Source of the DNA: an uncultured Lachnospiraceae bacterium
Lineage (GTDB): Bacteria; Bacillota; Clostridia; Lachnospirales; Lachnospiraceae
Assembly (NCBI GenBank): GCA_905236615.1
Contig: CAJORC010000067.1
Coordinates: 1-13,388 of the forward strand
Direction of reading: 5' to 3'
DNA length: 13,388 nucleotides
The translations under genes and the position numbers were made by a program. Position 1 is the stretch's first letter. The number at the start of each line of letters is the position of its first letter. Of this stretch, positions 6,597 to 13,360 are shown piece after piece. The notes beneath the pieces were generated by a model. That model searched no databases. It was not told where the DNA came from and worked only from the letters and a program-made list of their open reading frames with translations.

Positions 6597-7361
6597 TTAC
6601 AAATCTCCATTTATATAATCCCGGATAATTCCGAAGGTTTCCCTCAGCATGTTATTTGGCAGATAAAGCGGCTGCATATAAGCTGCTATGCCATAAATCT
6701 CGTCTTCTGTAGCCTTTTTCGCAATACTGACGCCCCTGTAAACATGGAAATTATTCGTGACAATTCCCAGACGCAGGCTCTCACCTTCCTCATCACCGAT
6801 GATCGAAAGAGAATTCCTGATATTTTCAACTGTATCCCGCGACTCCGGCTCGACTATGATCCTGTCCTCGCTTATCCCTTTGGAGACAAGATAATCTTTT
6901 CCGCCTTCTCCTTCGGATTCAATCTCATTTGTGCCTTTGCCGCCCGTAACAATACATACTGTATCTTCATTTTCCGTAAGGTATTCATATGCCTTGTCGA
7001 GTCTGTATTTATACACAATGCTGGGGCCGCTGCTTCTCATCTGCGCTCCCAGAACAATGATATAGTCAAGATTATTCGTTCCCCTGTCAAAAAAATGTGT
7101 AAAGATTGCAGCCTGACACAAAATAAAAGCTGCGATTGAAATTCCTGCTGCAGTTCCTATAAGCTGCCTTGCCAAACGCGGCATATCCATCCAATGATTG
7201 CCCGTACTAAGCCATGCAAACAGAACAAATACAGCCGCTAATACGATCCACATCAGAAATGAAAAGGTTCCGCTCCTTACAAGCAGGACTATAACCGAAT
7301 AGATCAGACAAAGCACCGAAGCTATTACGAATATAAAAGATAATTTAGATCCAGATATCAT
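6597..7361 (-). CDS. DUF218 (YdcF/SanA-like) membrane protein
   Basis: Three hydrophobic segments at the N-terminus (about residues 7-29, 33-52 and 65-90) precede a DUF218 domain (about 98-235). Its motifs are DYIIVLGAQ, CIVTGGKG, ESRDTVENI and IVTNNFHVYR. DUF218 proteins such as SanA and ElyC are linked to envelope barrier function and wall precursor metabolism, and others bind nucleotides or SAM; the substrate here is unknown. ATG at 7361 is chosen because GAGGG lies 8 nt before it; a TTG two codons upstream (7367) would leave only 3 nt. The product has 254 residues. It precedes pepT by 15 nt. No convincing promoter fits between it and the terminator at 7385-7417, so it may depend on partial read-through or on a promoter inside the previous gene. 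Confidence 0.87.
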   Translation of the reverse strand: MISGSKLSFIFVIASVLCLIYSVIVLLVRSGTFSFLMWIVLAAVFVLFAWLSTGNHWMDMPRLARQLIGTAAGISIAAFILCQAAIFTHFFDRGTNNLDYIIVLGAQMRSSGPSIVYKYRLDKAYEYLTENEDTVCIVTGGKGTNEIESEGEGGKDYLVSKGISEDRIIVEPESRDTVENIRNSLSIIGDEEGESLRLGIVTNNFHVYRGVSIAKKATEDEIYGIAAYMQPLYLPNNMLRETFGIIRDYINGDL

Positions 7362-7380
7362 TCCCAATTCCCTCTAATGA

Positions 7381-7417
7381 TAAAACAGGCCGAAATTAAC
7401 AAACGATTTCGACCTGT
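7381..7417 (-). terminator. Terminator of the leucine-rich-repeat gene
   Basis: A 12-bp stem (arms 7406-7417 and 7385-7396, one G·T wobble) with a 9-nt loop is followed by TTTTA on the minus strand. It lies just after the stop codon at 7427. The next gene starts only about 24 nt further on. Confidence 0.85.
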
Positions 7418-7426
7418 CTACTTATA

Positions 7427-8407
7427 TCATTCTACATCTTCATCCTGAATTTTATAGCTGCCCTTGAAATGATCACCCTTAAAGGTTATCTTACGTCTCT
7501 TTTTATCATAGTCATACTCTTTATCACTAACCTTGTAATAGTCATCATCAAGCAGAATTTTCACTCTCTTTAAGTGTCTGCCCTTCATTTTGACACTCAC
7601 GCTGTCATCTGAAGTTACCTTATAAGGCTTGATAGAGAAAGACATTCCGTTCTCACCCTTGGTAAGATTCTTAACTGCCTTTTCTATATCATCATCTGCA
7701 GATTTAAGCTCACGGATCTGGAACTTCTTAATATCCTTATTGATTTTTATCTCACTTACTTCGTAGGTCTCACCGTTAAACTTAACAGTTATATCACCGA
7801 AATCTTCAAATCTCGGATCATGTCCCGAGAAAGTAAGCTTTGAAGTATAACTAACCTTAAAATCATCTTTCGTTTTGGGATATTTAAGCTTCTTTCCGTT
7901 TTTGATGTTATAATTGATCGTTGCATCTGTCAGATAATCATTGCCGTCATCAATGTCGATTTTTTTCCAGTCATCTTCAGAACCGGCATAATTAACCTTT
8001 TCAAGCTTTGACGCCTTCCTGAAAGCATTCTCTTTCACATCCGTAAGTGTTGCGGGGATTGAAATGGTCTTAAGCTTTGAGCAGCCGGAAAAAGCCGACT
8101 TGCCAATCTTTGTAACCTTGCTTGAAACAGTCACTTCTTTAATGGTCGTGTTTCCCTTGAACGCCTCGTTTCCAATCGCCGTTACATTACTGCCTTCGAT
8201 TTTGCTGGGAATCTTTACTGTCTTATCAGAGCCTTTATAGGCTGTTATAGTAACCTTTCCGCTCGAGATCTTATATTCAAAACCATCAACGGATTTGTTA
8301 GCTGTTGAGCTCTGATCGGTCGCTGCATAAACTGCCTGACTTCCGACAGGATTGATGAAAGCAACAGTTGCTGCTGCTAAAGATACTAATAGAATTTTCT
8401 TAAACAT
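7427..8407 (-). CDS. Secreted leucine-rich-repeat (BspA-like) protein
   Basis: The protein has a Sec signal peptide (MFKKILLVSLAAATVAFINP, likely cleaved after AVYA at about residue 28). LRR_5/BspA-type repeats occupy about 60-150, each of the form IGxxAFxGxxxLxxVxIPxxV: AIGNEAFKGN, KIGKSAFSGC and DVKENAFRKA. They end with YAGSEDDWKKI, a usual closing motif of these arrays. The last 170 residues are rich in Lys, Asp and Tyr and look beta-stranded, with no known domain, sortase motif or SLH repeat, so the protein is probably released or held by charge. ATG at 8407 is preferred over an in-frame upstream start (8434) because AAAGGAG lies 7 nt before it. Such proteins often mediate adhesion or surface interaction, but no ligand can be named. 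It is a single-gene unit with its own promoter and terminator. Confidence 0.88.
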   Translation of the reverse strand: MFKKILLVSLAAATVAFINPVGSQAVYAATDQSSTANKSVDGFEYKISSGKVTITAYKGSDKTVKIPSKIEGSNVTAIGNEAFKGNTTIKEVTVSSKVTKIGKSAFSGCSKLKTISIPATLTDVKENAFRKASKLEKVNYAGSEDDWKKIDIDDGNDYLTDATINYNIKNGKKLKYPKTKDDFKVSYTSKLTFSGHDPRFEDFGDITVKFNGETYEVSEIKINKDIKKFQIRELKSADDDIEKAVKNLTKGENGMSFSIKPYKVTSDDSVSVKMKGRHLKRVKILLDDDYYKVSDKEYDYDKKRRKITFKGDHFKGSYKIQDEDVE

Positions 8408-8440
8408 AACCGAACTCCTTTCCTTTTTCCACACGAGTTA

Positions 8441-8469
8441 AGTTTACCATTTAAGACAATTCCGGTCAA
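8441..8469 (-). promoter_or_regulatory. Promoter of the leucine-rich-repeat gene
   Basis: TTGACC (8469-8464), a 17-bp spacer and TAAACT (8446-8441) fit a sigma-A promoter. The untranslated leader is about 27 nt and contains the AAAGGAG site. Confidence 0.7.
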
Positions 8470-8485
8470 TCCTTTTATAAACAGC

Positions 8486-10345
8486 TTACAGCATCGTCCT
8501 TATCTTCCGGTAGATCGGCTCGGAAACATAAACCGACACCGAACCGCCTCTTACAGGGAAATCAGCTCCGTTATTTTCATCCAGTATGACAGGATCGTCG
8601 AAATGACCGAGTGCGTCATAGAATTTCTGTCCGCCCCTTGTCTTATCTTCACCGATCGTCATGTATTTGCTGCCCTCTTCCCTGCTCGTGGCAACAACAG
8701 CAAGTCCGGAATCAGGATGCTCCAGATTGCCGGATCGTGTAAATCCCACTATAGTCCGTGTATCAAAATAGTCTTTCTGAATATCATAAGCACAGAGCTT
8801 CCTTATCAGCATCAATACGGGAAGCGCACTCACAGGCTCAATCTTATCATGAGGTATTCCGTAATAATCTCCATAAAATACACAGGGAATACCGTCCTTT
8901 CGGAGAAGTATAAGAGCATAAGCTATCGGCTTGAACCATGACGGCACGAAGCTTTCAAGCGACTGTCCCGGCTGTGTGTCATGATTGTCCACGAAAGTCA
9001 CCGCATTCCAAGGACGTCTCTTTACAAGGGTATTCTCAAAAATGCCTCCCATGTCAAAATTCTCAGGATCATTCGCCGCATTATAAAATGCAAAATGCAG
9101 GGGCACATCAAACAGCGTGATCGCTGTTCCCAGACCGAGTTCTCTCGGTGTCTGTTCCGGAATCTCCATGTATTCGTTTTCTTCCGCTATCGGCAAAGGT
9201 ATTCCAAGCGCAGTCTTCTCCGGAGAGTTTTCCTTTCTTTCCTCATTATCCCCGTTTTCCGGGTTTGTTTCCGGATTTTCCGGGTTCTCCGTATTTTCTG
9301 TTATCTCTGCATTTTCCGGATTATCAGCATTCATTGCAGCTTCAGACTCTTCCGCTTCTTTTCTCTCCAATGCCTGCTTTATCTTCTCTTCAAAGTTTTC
9401 CCCGGCCTTGCGGGTCTTAGGGAATTTAGGCCATGCATTACCCTGAACAACATCTATATAGTGGATGAGCCTGTTTACATCGCCGTTCCAGTACTCACCA
9501 ACAGCAAATAGATCCTTACGTGCGTTACGCCGCATGACTGTCAGCCAGTCCCTGTAAAATTCAAAATTGATATGTTTTACGGCATCAAGGCGAAGACCAT
9601 CCGGCTTGACGGTCTTTATATACCATTTTCCCCATTCAAGGAGAGCCCATATCGTATCGGGATTGTTGTTATCAAGATTAACTCCCATCAGGTAGTCAAA
9701 ATTTACATTTTCCGAATCCGTTTCATCATTCCACTTCTTTCCCCTGAAAAGAAAGATGCCGGTTTTTTTATTTTTCTCATCCCAGTCAGTTCCGGTAAAA
9801 TTCTCCACATTCCATGTATGACTACTGTATTTTCCGCCTCTTGCCGGGAAATCAAATTTCGTCCATGCTTCTATCTCGACCGGTTCGGATATTTCTTTTT
9901 CCCTGTTGTCTTCCGCAGTTTCAATGGCCATTATCTTTTCCGTACCATCAGCGCCTGTCATCTGATTGATAACGATATCGGCAATGACCTGTACACCGGC
10001 CTTATGAAGTGCTTCCACAGCCTTAAGATACTGGTCCCTTGTGCCGTATTTTGTGCGCACTTCGCCCTTACGGTCAAATTCACCCAGATCATAGGTATCA
10101 TAAACATCGTAACCAACCGAATATTTGCCCACATCACCCTTGTAGGCAGGCGGAAGCCATACTGCTGTAATACCGGCTTCTTTAAGCTTCTTCGCTTTTG
10201 CTGCTACCCGTTCCCAGTGCAGCCCGTCCGCCGGCATATACCATTCAAAATACTGCATTATAGTTTCATTATCCATACCGCTGTTACCCCGTCCCAACAG
10301 ACCATTTCTAAAGAATTCAAGTACTTTTTCAATGATTTTTTCCAT
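8486..10345 (-). CDS. Intracellular GH13 alpha-amylase with a large acidic insertion
   Basis: The protein resembles GH13_5 alpha-amylases of the Bacillus licheniformis type: MQYFEWYMPADG, TAVWLPPAYKG, GEVRTKYGT and TFVDNHDTQPGQSLES. It hydrolyses internal alpha-1,4 bonds of starch or glycogen-like glucans. Catalytic residues are Asp in GLRLDAVKH (about 254), Glu in GEYW (about 284) and Asp in VDNHD (about 456). There is no signal peptide, so it likely acts in the cytoplasm on stored glycogen or imported dextrins. Two oddities are seen. Conserved region I reads DIVINQ, with Gln where DxxxNH has His. About 100 extra residues, partly Glu/Asn/Pro-rich, separate GEYW from FDVPLHF. The start is uncertain: ATG 10345 has GGGAG only 2 nt away, GTG 10354 has no site, and ATG 10276 (MDNETIMQYF) matches the usual family start but lacks a strong site. 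Confidence 0.9.
   Translation of the reverse strand: MEKIIEKVLEFFRNGLLGRGNSGMDNETIMQYFEWYMPADGLHWERVAAKAKKLKEAGITAVWLPPAYKGDVGKYSVGYDVYDTYDLGEFDRKGEVRTKYGTRDQYLKAVEALHKAGVQVIADIVINQMTGADGTEKIMAIETAEDNREKEISEPVEIEAWTKFDFPARGGKYSSHTWNVENFTGTDWDEKNKKTGIFLFRGKKWNDETDSENVNFDYLMGVNLDNNNPDTIWALLEWGKWYIKTVKPDGLRLDAVKHINFEFYRDWLTVMRRNARKDLFAVGEYWNGDVNRLIHYIDVVQGNAWPKFPKTRKAGENFEEKIKQALERKEAEESEAAMNADNPENAEITENTENPENPETNPENGDNEERKENSPEKTALGIPLPIAEENEYMEIPEQTPRELGLGTAITLFDVPLHFAFYNAANDPENFDMGGIFENTLVKRRPWNAVTFVDNHDTQPGQSLESFVPSWFKPIAYALILLRKDGIPCVFYGDYYGIPHDKIEPVSALPVLMLIRKLCAYDIQKDYFDTRTIVGFTRSGNLEHPDSGLAVVATSREEGSKYMTIGEDKTRGGQKFYDALGHFDDPVILDENNGADFPVRGGSVSVYVSEPIYRKIRTML
9131..9442 (-). other. Insertion in the amylase barrel with acidic low-complexity tract
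   Basis: This segment codes for about 100 residues absent from the B. licheniformis-type enzyme, placed between the catalytic-Glu strand and the FDVPLHF strand. It begins with a charged helix-like stretch (KIKQALERKEAEESEA). An Asn/Pro/Glu-rich tract made of variants of (N/T)PEN and TEN lies at about 9230-9334, and the end is a Pro/Glu-rich stretch up to LGLGT. The DNA of the tract is repetitive around TTTTCCGG and TTCCGGGTT. This composition suggests a disordered or solvent-exposed loop. Confidence 0.75.
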
Positions 10346-10360
10346 AACTCCCACATGAAT

Positions 10361-10415
10361 AAAGGCATAAACCTTCCTTCAATGATTATAACAGAAAAGA
10401 AAGATTTATGCCTTT
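10361..10415. repeat. 11-bp inverted repeat flanking the amylase promoter region
   Basis: AAAGGCATAAA (10361-10371) and TTTATGCCTTT (10405-10415) are perfect reverse complements, 33 bp apart. Between them lies the extended -10 of the amylase gene. The two arms are 44 bp apart centre to centre, about four helical turns. It could be a paired regulator site or, in RNA reading from the right, a weak hairpin after the 10444 gene. Confidence 0.6.
10385..10393 (-). promoter_or_regulatory. Probable extended -10 promoter of the amylase gene
   Basis: On the minus strand TGTTATAAT (TG at 10393-10392, TATAAT at 10390-10385) is an extended -10 match. The -35 region (AGGCAT) is poor. Transcription would start near 10378, about 33 nt before ATG 10345. 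It sits inside the inverted repeat at 10361-10415. Confidence 0.6.
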
Positions 10416-10443
10416 TACGATTGTTTTTTATTATGTTCCTGTC

Positions 10444-10665
10444 TTATTTGAAGATGCCCTTGATGCCGTCAGCTATACCGCCTAATTTCTCTCCTGCCAT
10501 CTTCGCCTTAACAGCGGCTACCACCTGGTCTACTGCACCATCCGGAATGTCGATGCCGGCAAGATTTTCGATTGCTTTTTCAGGATCTTTCTGAAATTCT
10601 GCCTGAAAATTCTTATCTGTAGCAGCCTTTTTAACGATTTCCTCTACCTGTGCCTTAATGTCCAT
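10444..10665 (-). CDS. Small helical protein resembling nitrile-hydratase-type leader peptides
   Basis: The 73-residue product has the block NFQAEFQKDPEKAIENLAGI followed by DIPDGAVDQVV. This resembles the leader portion of NHLP/Nif11-type precursor peptides, where D-x2-F-x3-L-x2-DP-x2-A precedes a G-I-x-(I/V)-P-(D/E)-G turn. The family assignment is from pattern only. The C-terminal part (KAKMAGEKLGGIADGIKGIFK) contains a GG and then a short amphipathic basic tail. No modifying enzyme, protease or ABC exporter is present in the window, so a RiPP role is unproven; an orphan regulatory or storage-type helical protein is equally possible. ATG 10665 has AGGAG 10 nt upstream; an in-frame GTG at 10674 is almost fused to that site and is less likely. 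It has its own promoter and sits between cstA and the amylase. Confidence 0.8.
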   Translation of the reverse strand: MDIKAQVEEIVKKAATDKNFQAEFQKDPEKAIENLAGIDIPDGAVDQVVAAVKAKMAGEKLGGIADGIKGIFK

Positions 10666-10682
10666 TATACTCACTCTCCTTT

Positions 10683-10701
10683 TTTAACAATATTTGTTAA
10701 A
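10683..10701. repeat. 19-bp palindrome in the 5' region of the small leader-like gene
   Basis: TTTAACAA (10683-10690) and TTGTTAAA (10694-10701) are perfect inverted repeats around a 3-bp centre. The palindrome lies just downstream of the predicted transcription start (about 10705) and next to the AAAGGAG site. It could be a repressor operator or an mRNA hairpin near the ribosome binding site. Confidence 0.6.
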
Positions 10702-10711
10702 TCTATTGTTT

Positions 10712-10740
10712 AGTGTAACATTAAAGAATCCGGAGGTCAA
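10712..10740 (-). promoter_or_regulatory. Promoter of the small leader-like gene
   Basis: TTGACC (10740-10735), a 17-bp spacer and TACACT (10717-10712) form a plausible sigma-A promoter. The -35 box begins 10 bp after the cstA stop codon. No hairpin terminator is visible between cstA and this promoter, so cstA transcripts may read into the small gene. Confidence 0.65.
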
Positions 10741-10750
10741 AAAGTATACA

Positions 10751-12523
10751 TTATTTAGTCTCTGCAGCCTCTGCAGCCTCTGCGTCAGACTTATTCTGAT
10801 TCAGCAGAGTACGTACAGAAAGAACCGCAAGTACAACTGAAAGAACTATAAGAAGAGCTGCGATAGAAGCCTGTACAACAGCCCATCCCATGTCATCACC
10901 ACCGGCTGTGATCACCTTTATCTTAGCCATGATAGTCTGGTAAAGTGAGCTTACGGTTACGATAAGCATGAAGCACATCGGGATGTAGAACATCTTGTTA
11001 TTTCTTCCCATAGCACCAAGCCATGTGCAGACTGCCATAAGACCTACAGCTGCAAGAAGCTGGTTTGCAGCACCGAAGAGCGGCCAGATCTTTGTGTAAC
11101 CGGTCATTCCGAGACCGATTCCAAGAACAACTGTTATAGCTGTTGCAACAACCGGATGAGCGATCACTTTCTTATAACCTTTTGCTGTCTTGTAGGTCTC
11201 GCCCTGCTCAAGCCATAATTCCTGGAACATATAACGTGCAAGTCTTGTAGCTGTATCAAGTGATGTAAGACAGAATACTGAAACAGCAAGTACAAGCATG
11301 TTGTAGGCAATGCTTACAGCCTGTGAATCAGAACCTGTGAATGTACCGATCATTCCTGAAACACCCTTTGCGAAAACAGCTGTAGGTGAAGCAAATTCTG
11401 AAGTTTCAGCAGAAGCTCCTGCCCATACGAAACCAACTGCACAGAGTGATACTACTGCAAGTGCACACTCGATAAGCATTGAACCGTATCCGATAGCTCT
11501 TGCATCTTTTTCATTGTCAAGCTGCTTTGAGCTTGTTCCTGATGCAACAAGTGAATGGAAACCTGAAATAGCACCGCAGGCAATTGTTACAAAAAGTGCC
11601 GGGAAAATACTTCCTGTTGTGAAAAGTCCATTTGATGTTGCATGAGTGAATCCGTTGAATGCAGGAATATTTAAGTTGCCGTTACCTGTAAGAGATGCTC
11701 CGATAACTCCGACAACAGAAACTGCCATCATGAAATAAAGAAGGAACGAGCTGAGGTAATCTCTGGGCTGAAGAAGGATCCATACAGGGGTTACAGATGC
11801 AACAAGAATATAGAGACCTACAACCACCATCCATGCGTTGTATGTAAGTGCGATAGGATGCCAGTTAAGACCGATTGCAACTATAGCTACGATTCCGATA
11901 ACACCGCCTACTGTTGCTACGCTCAAAGGTACGTTCTTTCTGTATACTGCAAAACCAAAAGCGATGGCAAGCAGAATGAAAAGGATTGAGATCATTGCAG
12001 TTGACTCATTTGCCTGCATAGCCTCAGCAGATACTTCCGCACCGGATGCATTAGTTATTCCAAAAGTACTTGCTACAATAGATCCGAAAGCTGCAACAAC
12101 AAGGATAAGTGTCAGATATCCGAATACACCGAAAAGTCTCTTTGCACCTTTTCCCATTGTGCTTTCAATAATCTCTCCGATAGACTGTCCTTTATTTCTG
12201 ATAGAAGCAAAAAGTGCTCCGAAATCATGAACTGCTCCGAAGAAAATTCCTCCGATGAGTATCCAGAGTAAAACCGGAACCCAACCGAATACTGCAGCCT
12301 GGATAGGTCCGTTGATGGGACCGGCTCCCGCTATTGACGAAAAATGGTGACCCATAAGTACCGGTGCTTTTGCCGGAACATAGTCAACTCCATCTTCCAT
12401 TTCGTGAGAAGGTGTCTTTACCTTAGGATCAACTCCCCACTGATCTGCAAGCCACTTACCGTAAGTCACATATCCAATAACAAGTATTGCGATACTTACG
12501 ATCAAAACTACTAACGCATTCAT
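10751..12523 (-). CDS. cstA: CstA-family peptide/pyruvate transporter (carbon starvation protein A)
   Basis: CstA proteins are multi-pass membrane transporters. E. coli CstA and BtsT are linked to peptide and pyruvate uptake during carbon limitation. The start MNALVVLIVSIAILVIGYVTYGKWL, HHFSSIAGAGPINGPIQA and the block GGIFFGAVHDFGALFASIRNKG are strongly conserved in the family. About 14-16 hydrophobic segments span the protein. The 590-residue length matches the shorter Gram-positive form (E. coli has about 700). The C-terminus ends in a short Ala/Glu repeat (DAEAAEAAETK). The ATG follows AGGAGGAG with good spacing. It lies 37 nt after the 12561 gene and is probably co-transcribed with it; no separate promoter was seen. 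The substrate here (pyruvate or peptides) cannot be decided from sequence. Confidence 0.95.
   Translation of the reverse strand: MNALVVLIVSIAILVIGYVTYGKWLADQWGVDPKVKTPSHEMEDGVDYVPAKAPVLMGHHFSSIAGAGPINGPIQAAVFGWVPVLLWILIGGIFFGAVHDFGALFASIRNKGQSIGEIIESTMGKGAKRLFGVFGYLTLILVVAAFGSIVASTFGITNASGAEVSAEAMQANESTAMISILFILLAIAFGFAVYRKNVPLSVATVGGVIGIVAIVAIGLNWHPIALTYNAWMVVVGLYILVASVTPVWILLQPRDYLSSFLLYFMMAVSVVGVIGASLTGNGNLNIPAFNGFTHATSNGLFTTGSIFPALFVTIACGAISGFHSLVASGTSSKQLDNEKDARAIGYGSMLIECALAVVSLCAVGFVWAGASAETSEFASPTAVFAKGVSGMIGTFTGSDSQAVSIAYNMLVLAVSVFCLTSLDTATRLARYMFQELWLEQGETYKTAKGYKKVIAHPVVATAITVVLGIGLGMTGYTKIWPLFGAANQLLAAVGLMAVCTWLGAMGRNNKMFYIPMCFMLIVTVSSLYQTIMAKIKVITAGGDDMGWAVVQASIAALLIVLSVVLAVLSVRTLLNQNKSDAEAAEAAETK
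10760..10784 (-). repeat. 9-bp tandem repeat at the 3' end of cstA
   Basis: The plus strand shows CTCTGCAGC twice, followed by a partial third copy CTCTGCG. It codes for the Ala-Glu-Ala repeat at the C-terminus of CstA. The unit is three codons, so copy-number change would keep the frame. Confidence 0.6.
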
Positions 12524-12560
12524 TTTCTTACTCCTCCTATGCTTAGTCTAATAGTTTTTT

Positions 12561-13124
12561 TCAGGACACTGCGGTTTGATACAGCTCTTCTTTCTCAACC
12601 GACTTAAACGATTCGAGGAAGAATTTTTTTGATGCTCTTGCCGCATAGTTTGTATGTACTGAACCCGATTCCATATCCACACATATGATATGTGCCTCGG
12701 AGTGTCCCCTGAAATTAAAGAGATAACCTTTATCAAACTTAAAACGCCTGATTTCTTTAATGAAATCCTTATCCGGTTTCTCTTTTGAAATAATTGCTAT
12801 CGAAAGATATGTGTACATATGGTCTTCCGGCGGGTATTTCTCCCCGTTTCTTGCCATTTCCGGCTCCATATGGTCTTTTATCAGTGTTCTCATCTCATCT
12901 ATAAGAGACATGTCACATTTATCGACTTCGAGAAAAAGTATATGTTCATAAGCTTTAGCACGCCAGAGATTCGCTTTCCTTGTAAGAACATATTTTTCAT
13001 TAAGACTGTAGAAATATCCGTAGGCGGAAAACTTTCTCCCGTTTAACTCATAAGGTTTCTTTATATCAAAAAGGCAGGCGTATTTTTCCAATACGTTCTC
13101 CAGATATTTTTCGCTGCTGATCAT
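12561..13124 (-). CDS. Uncharacterised protein upstream of cstA
   Basis: This is a 187-residue soluble protein without signal peptide or membrane segment; I do not recognise the family. The N-terminus is helical (SEKYLENVLEKYACLFDI). Aromatic, probably beta-stranded stretches follow (KFSAYGYFYSLNEKYVLTRKANLW, HILFLEVDKCD, YTYLSIAIISKE). The second half includes GYLFNFRGHSEAHIICVDMESG and a conserved-looking SVHTNYAARASKKFF. The ATG at 13124 has GGAAG only 1 nt away and a better AAAGGAG 13 nt away, so initiation may be weak. It precedes cstA by 37 nt with no terminator, so it is probably co-transcribed, and it may modulate or sense CstA activity or substrate. That link is by context only. Confidence 0.8.
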   Translation of the reverse strand: MISSEKYLENVLEKYACLFDIKKPYELNGRKFSAYGYFYSLNEKYVLTRKANLWRAKAYEHILFLEVDKCDMSLIDEMRTLIKDHMEPEMARNGEKYPPEDHMYTYLSIAIISKEKPDKDFIKEIRRFKFDKGYLFNFRGHSEAHIICVDMESGSVHTNYAARASKKFFLESFKSVEKEELYQTAVS

Positions 13125-13310
13125 ACTTCCGTTCTTGCTCCTTTTGATTCAGCATACATGTATTCGTGCATTCTGTTATTTATTGTTTTTCTGTATGCCT
13201 TTATAATTATTTAATAATTAATTTAGCACACTAAACCGTTAAATACAATTGACAGATTTTCTCTAATTTTCTTGATGTATTTTAATATGTATTCCTTTAT
13301 AACGGAACAA
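13125..13310. other. AT-rich intergenic region upstream of the 12561 gene
   Basis: No gene is seen here. A 17-bp AT-only palindrome (TAATTATT-T-AATAATTA) lies at 13204-13220. A possible minus-strand -10 (TATAAA, 13205-13200) overlaps it, but no good -35 pairs with it. A TTGACA on the plus strand (13249-13254) has no matching -10 at 16-18 bp. Confidence 0.5.
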
Positions 13311-13360
13311 AGAATCCAGCTTTGCTGGATTCTCCGCGCAAGCGCGGGAGCCAAAGGCTC
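13311..13360. repeat. Three perfect hairpins placed back to back
   Basis: Hairpin 1 (13311-13333) pairs AGAATCCAGC with GCTGGATTCT around TTT. Hairpin 2 (13334-13347) pairs CCGCGC with GCGCGG around AA. Hairpin 3 (13348-13360) pairs GAGCC with GGCTC around AAA. There is no base between consecutive hairpins. A GC-rich run (CCGCGCGCG) follows near the window edge. The GC content jumps sharply from the AT-rich sequence before it. It may be a mobile palindromic intergenic repeat or part of an element continuing outside the window. Confidence 0.8.

Noticed and set aside
7981..8230. Leucine-rich repeats as a mobile or recombining DNA repeat
   Set aside because: The similarity is at the protein level only; the DNA of the repeats is not closely matching.
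9230..9334. Repetitive TTTTCCGG-like DNA as a possible CRISPR or satellite array
   Set aside because: Units are short, degenerate and in frame within the amylase gene; there are no spacer-repeat units.
9572..10594. 340-codon open frame on the plus strand
   Set aside because: It is antisense to the amylase and crosses into the 10444 gene, has no ribosome binding site, and its translation is rich in Phe, Ile, Cys and His as expected for a shadow frame.
13249..13254. TTGACA as a plus-strand promoter near the right edge
   Set aside because: No -10-like hexamer lies at 16-18 bp; the first AT-rich candidate is 23 bp away.
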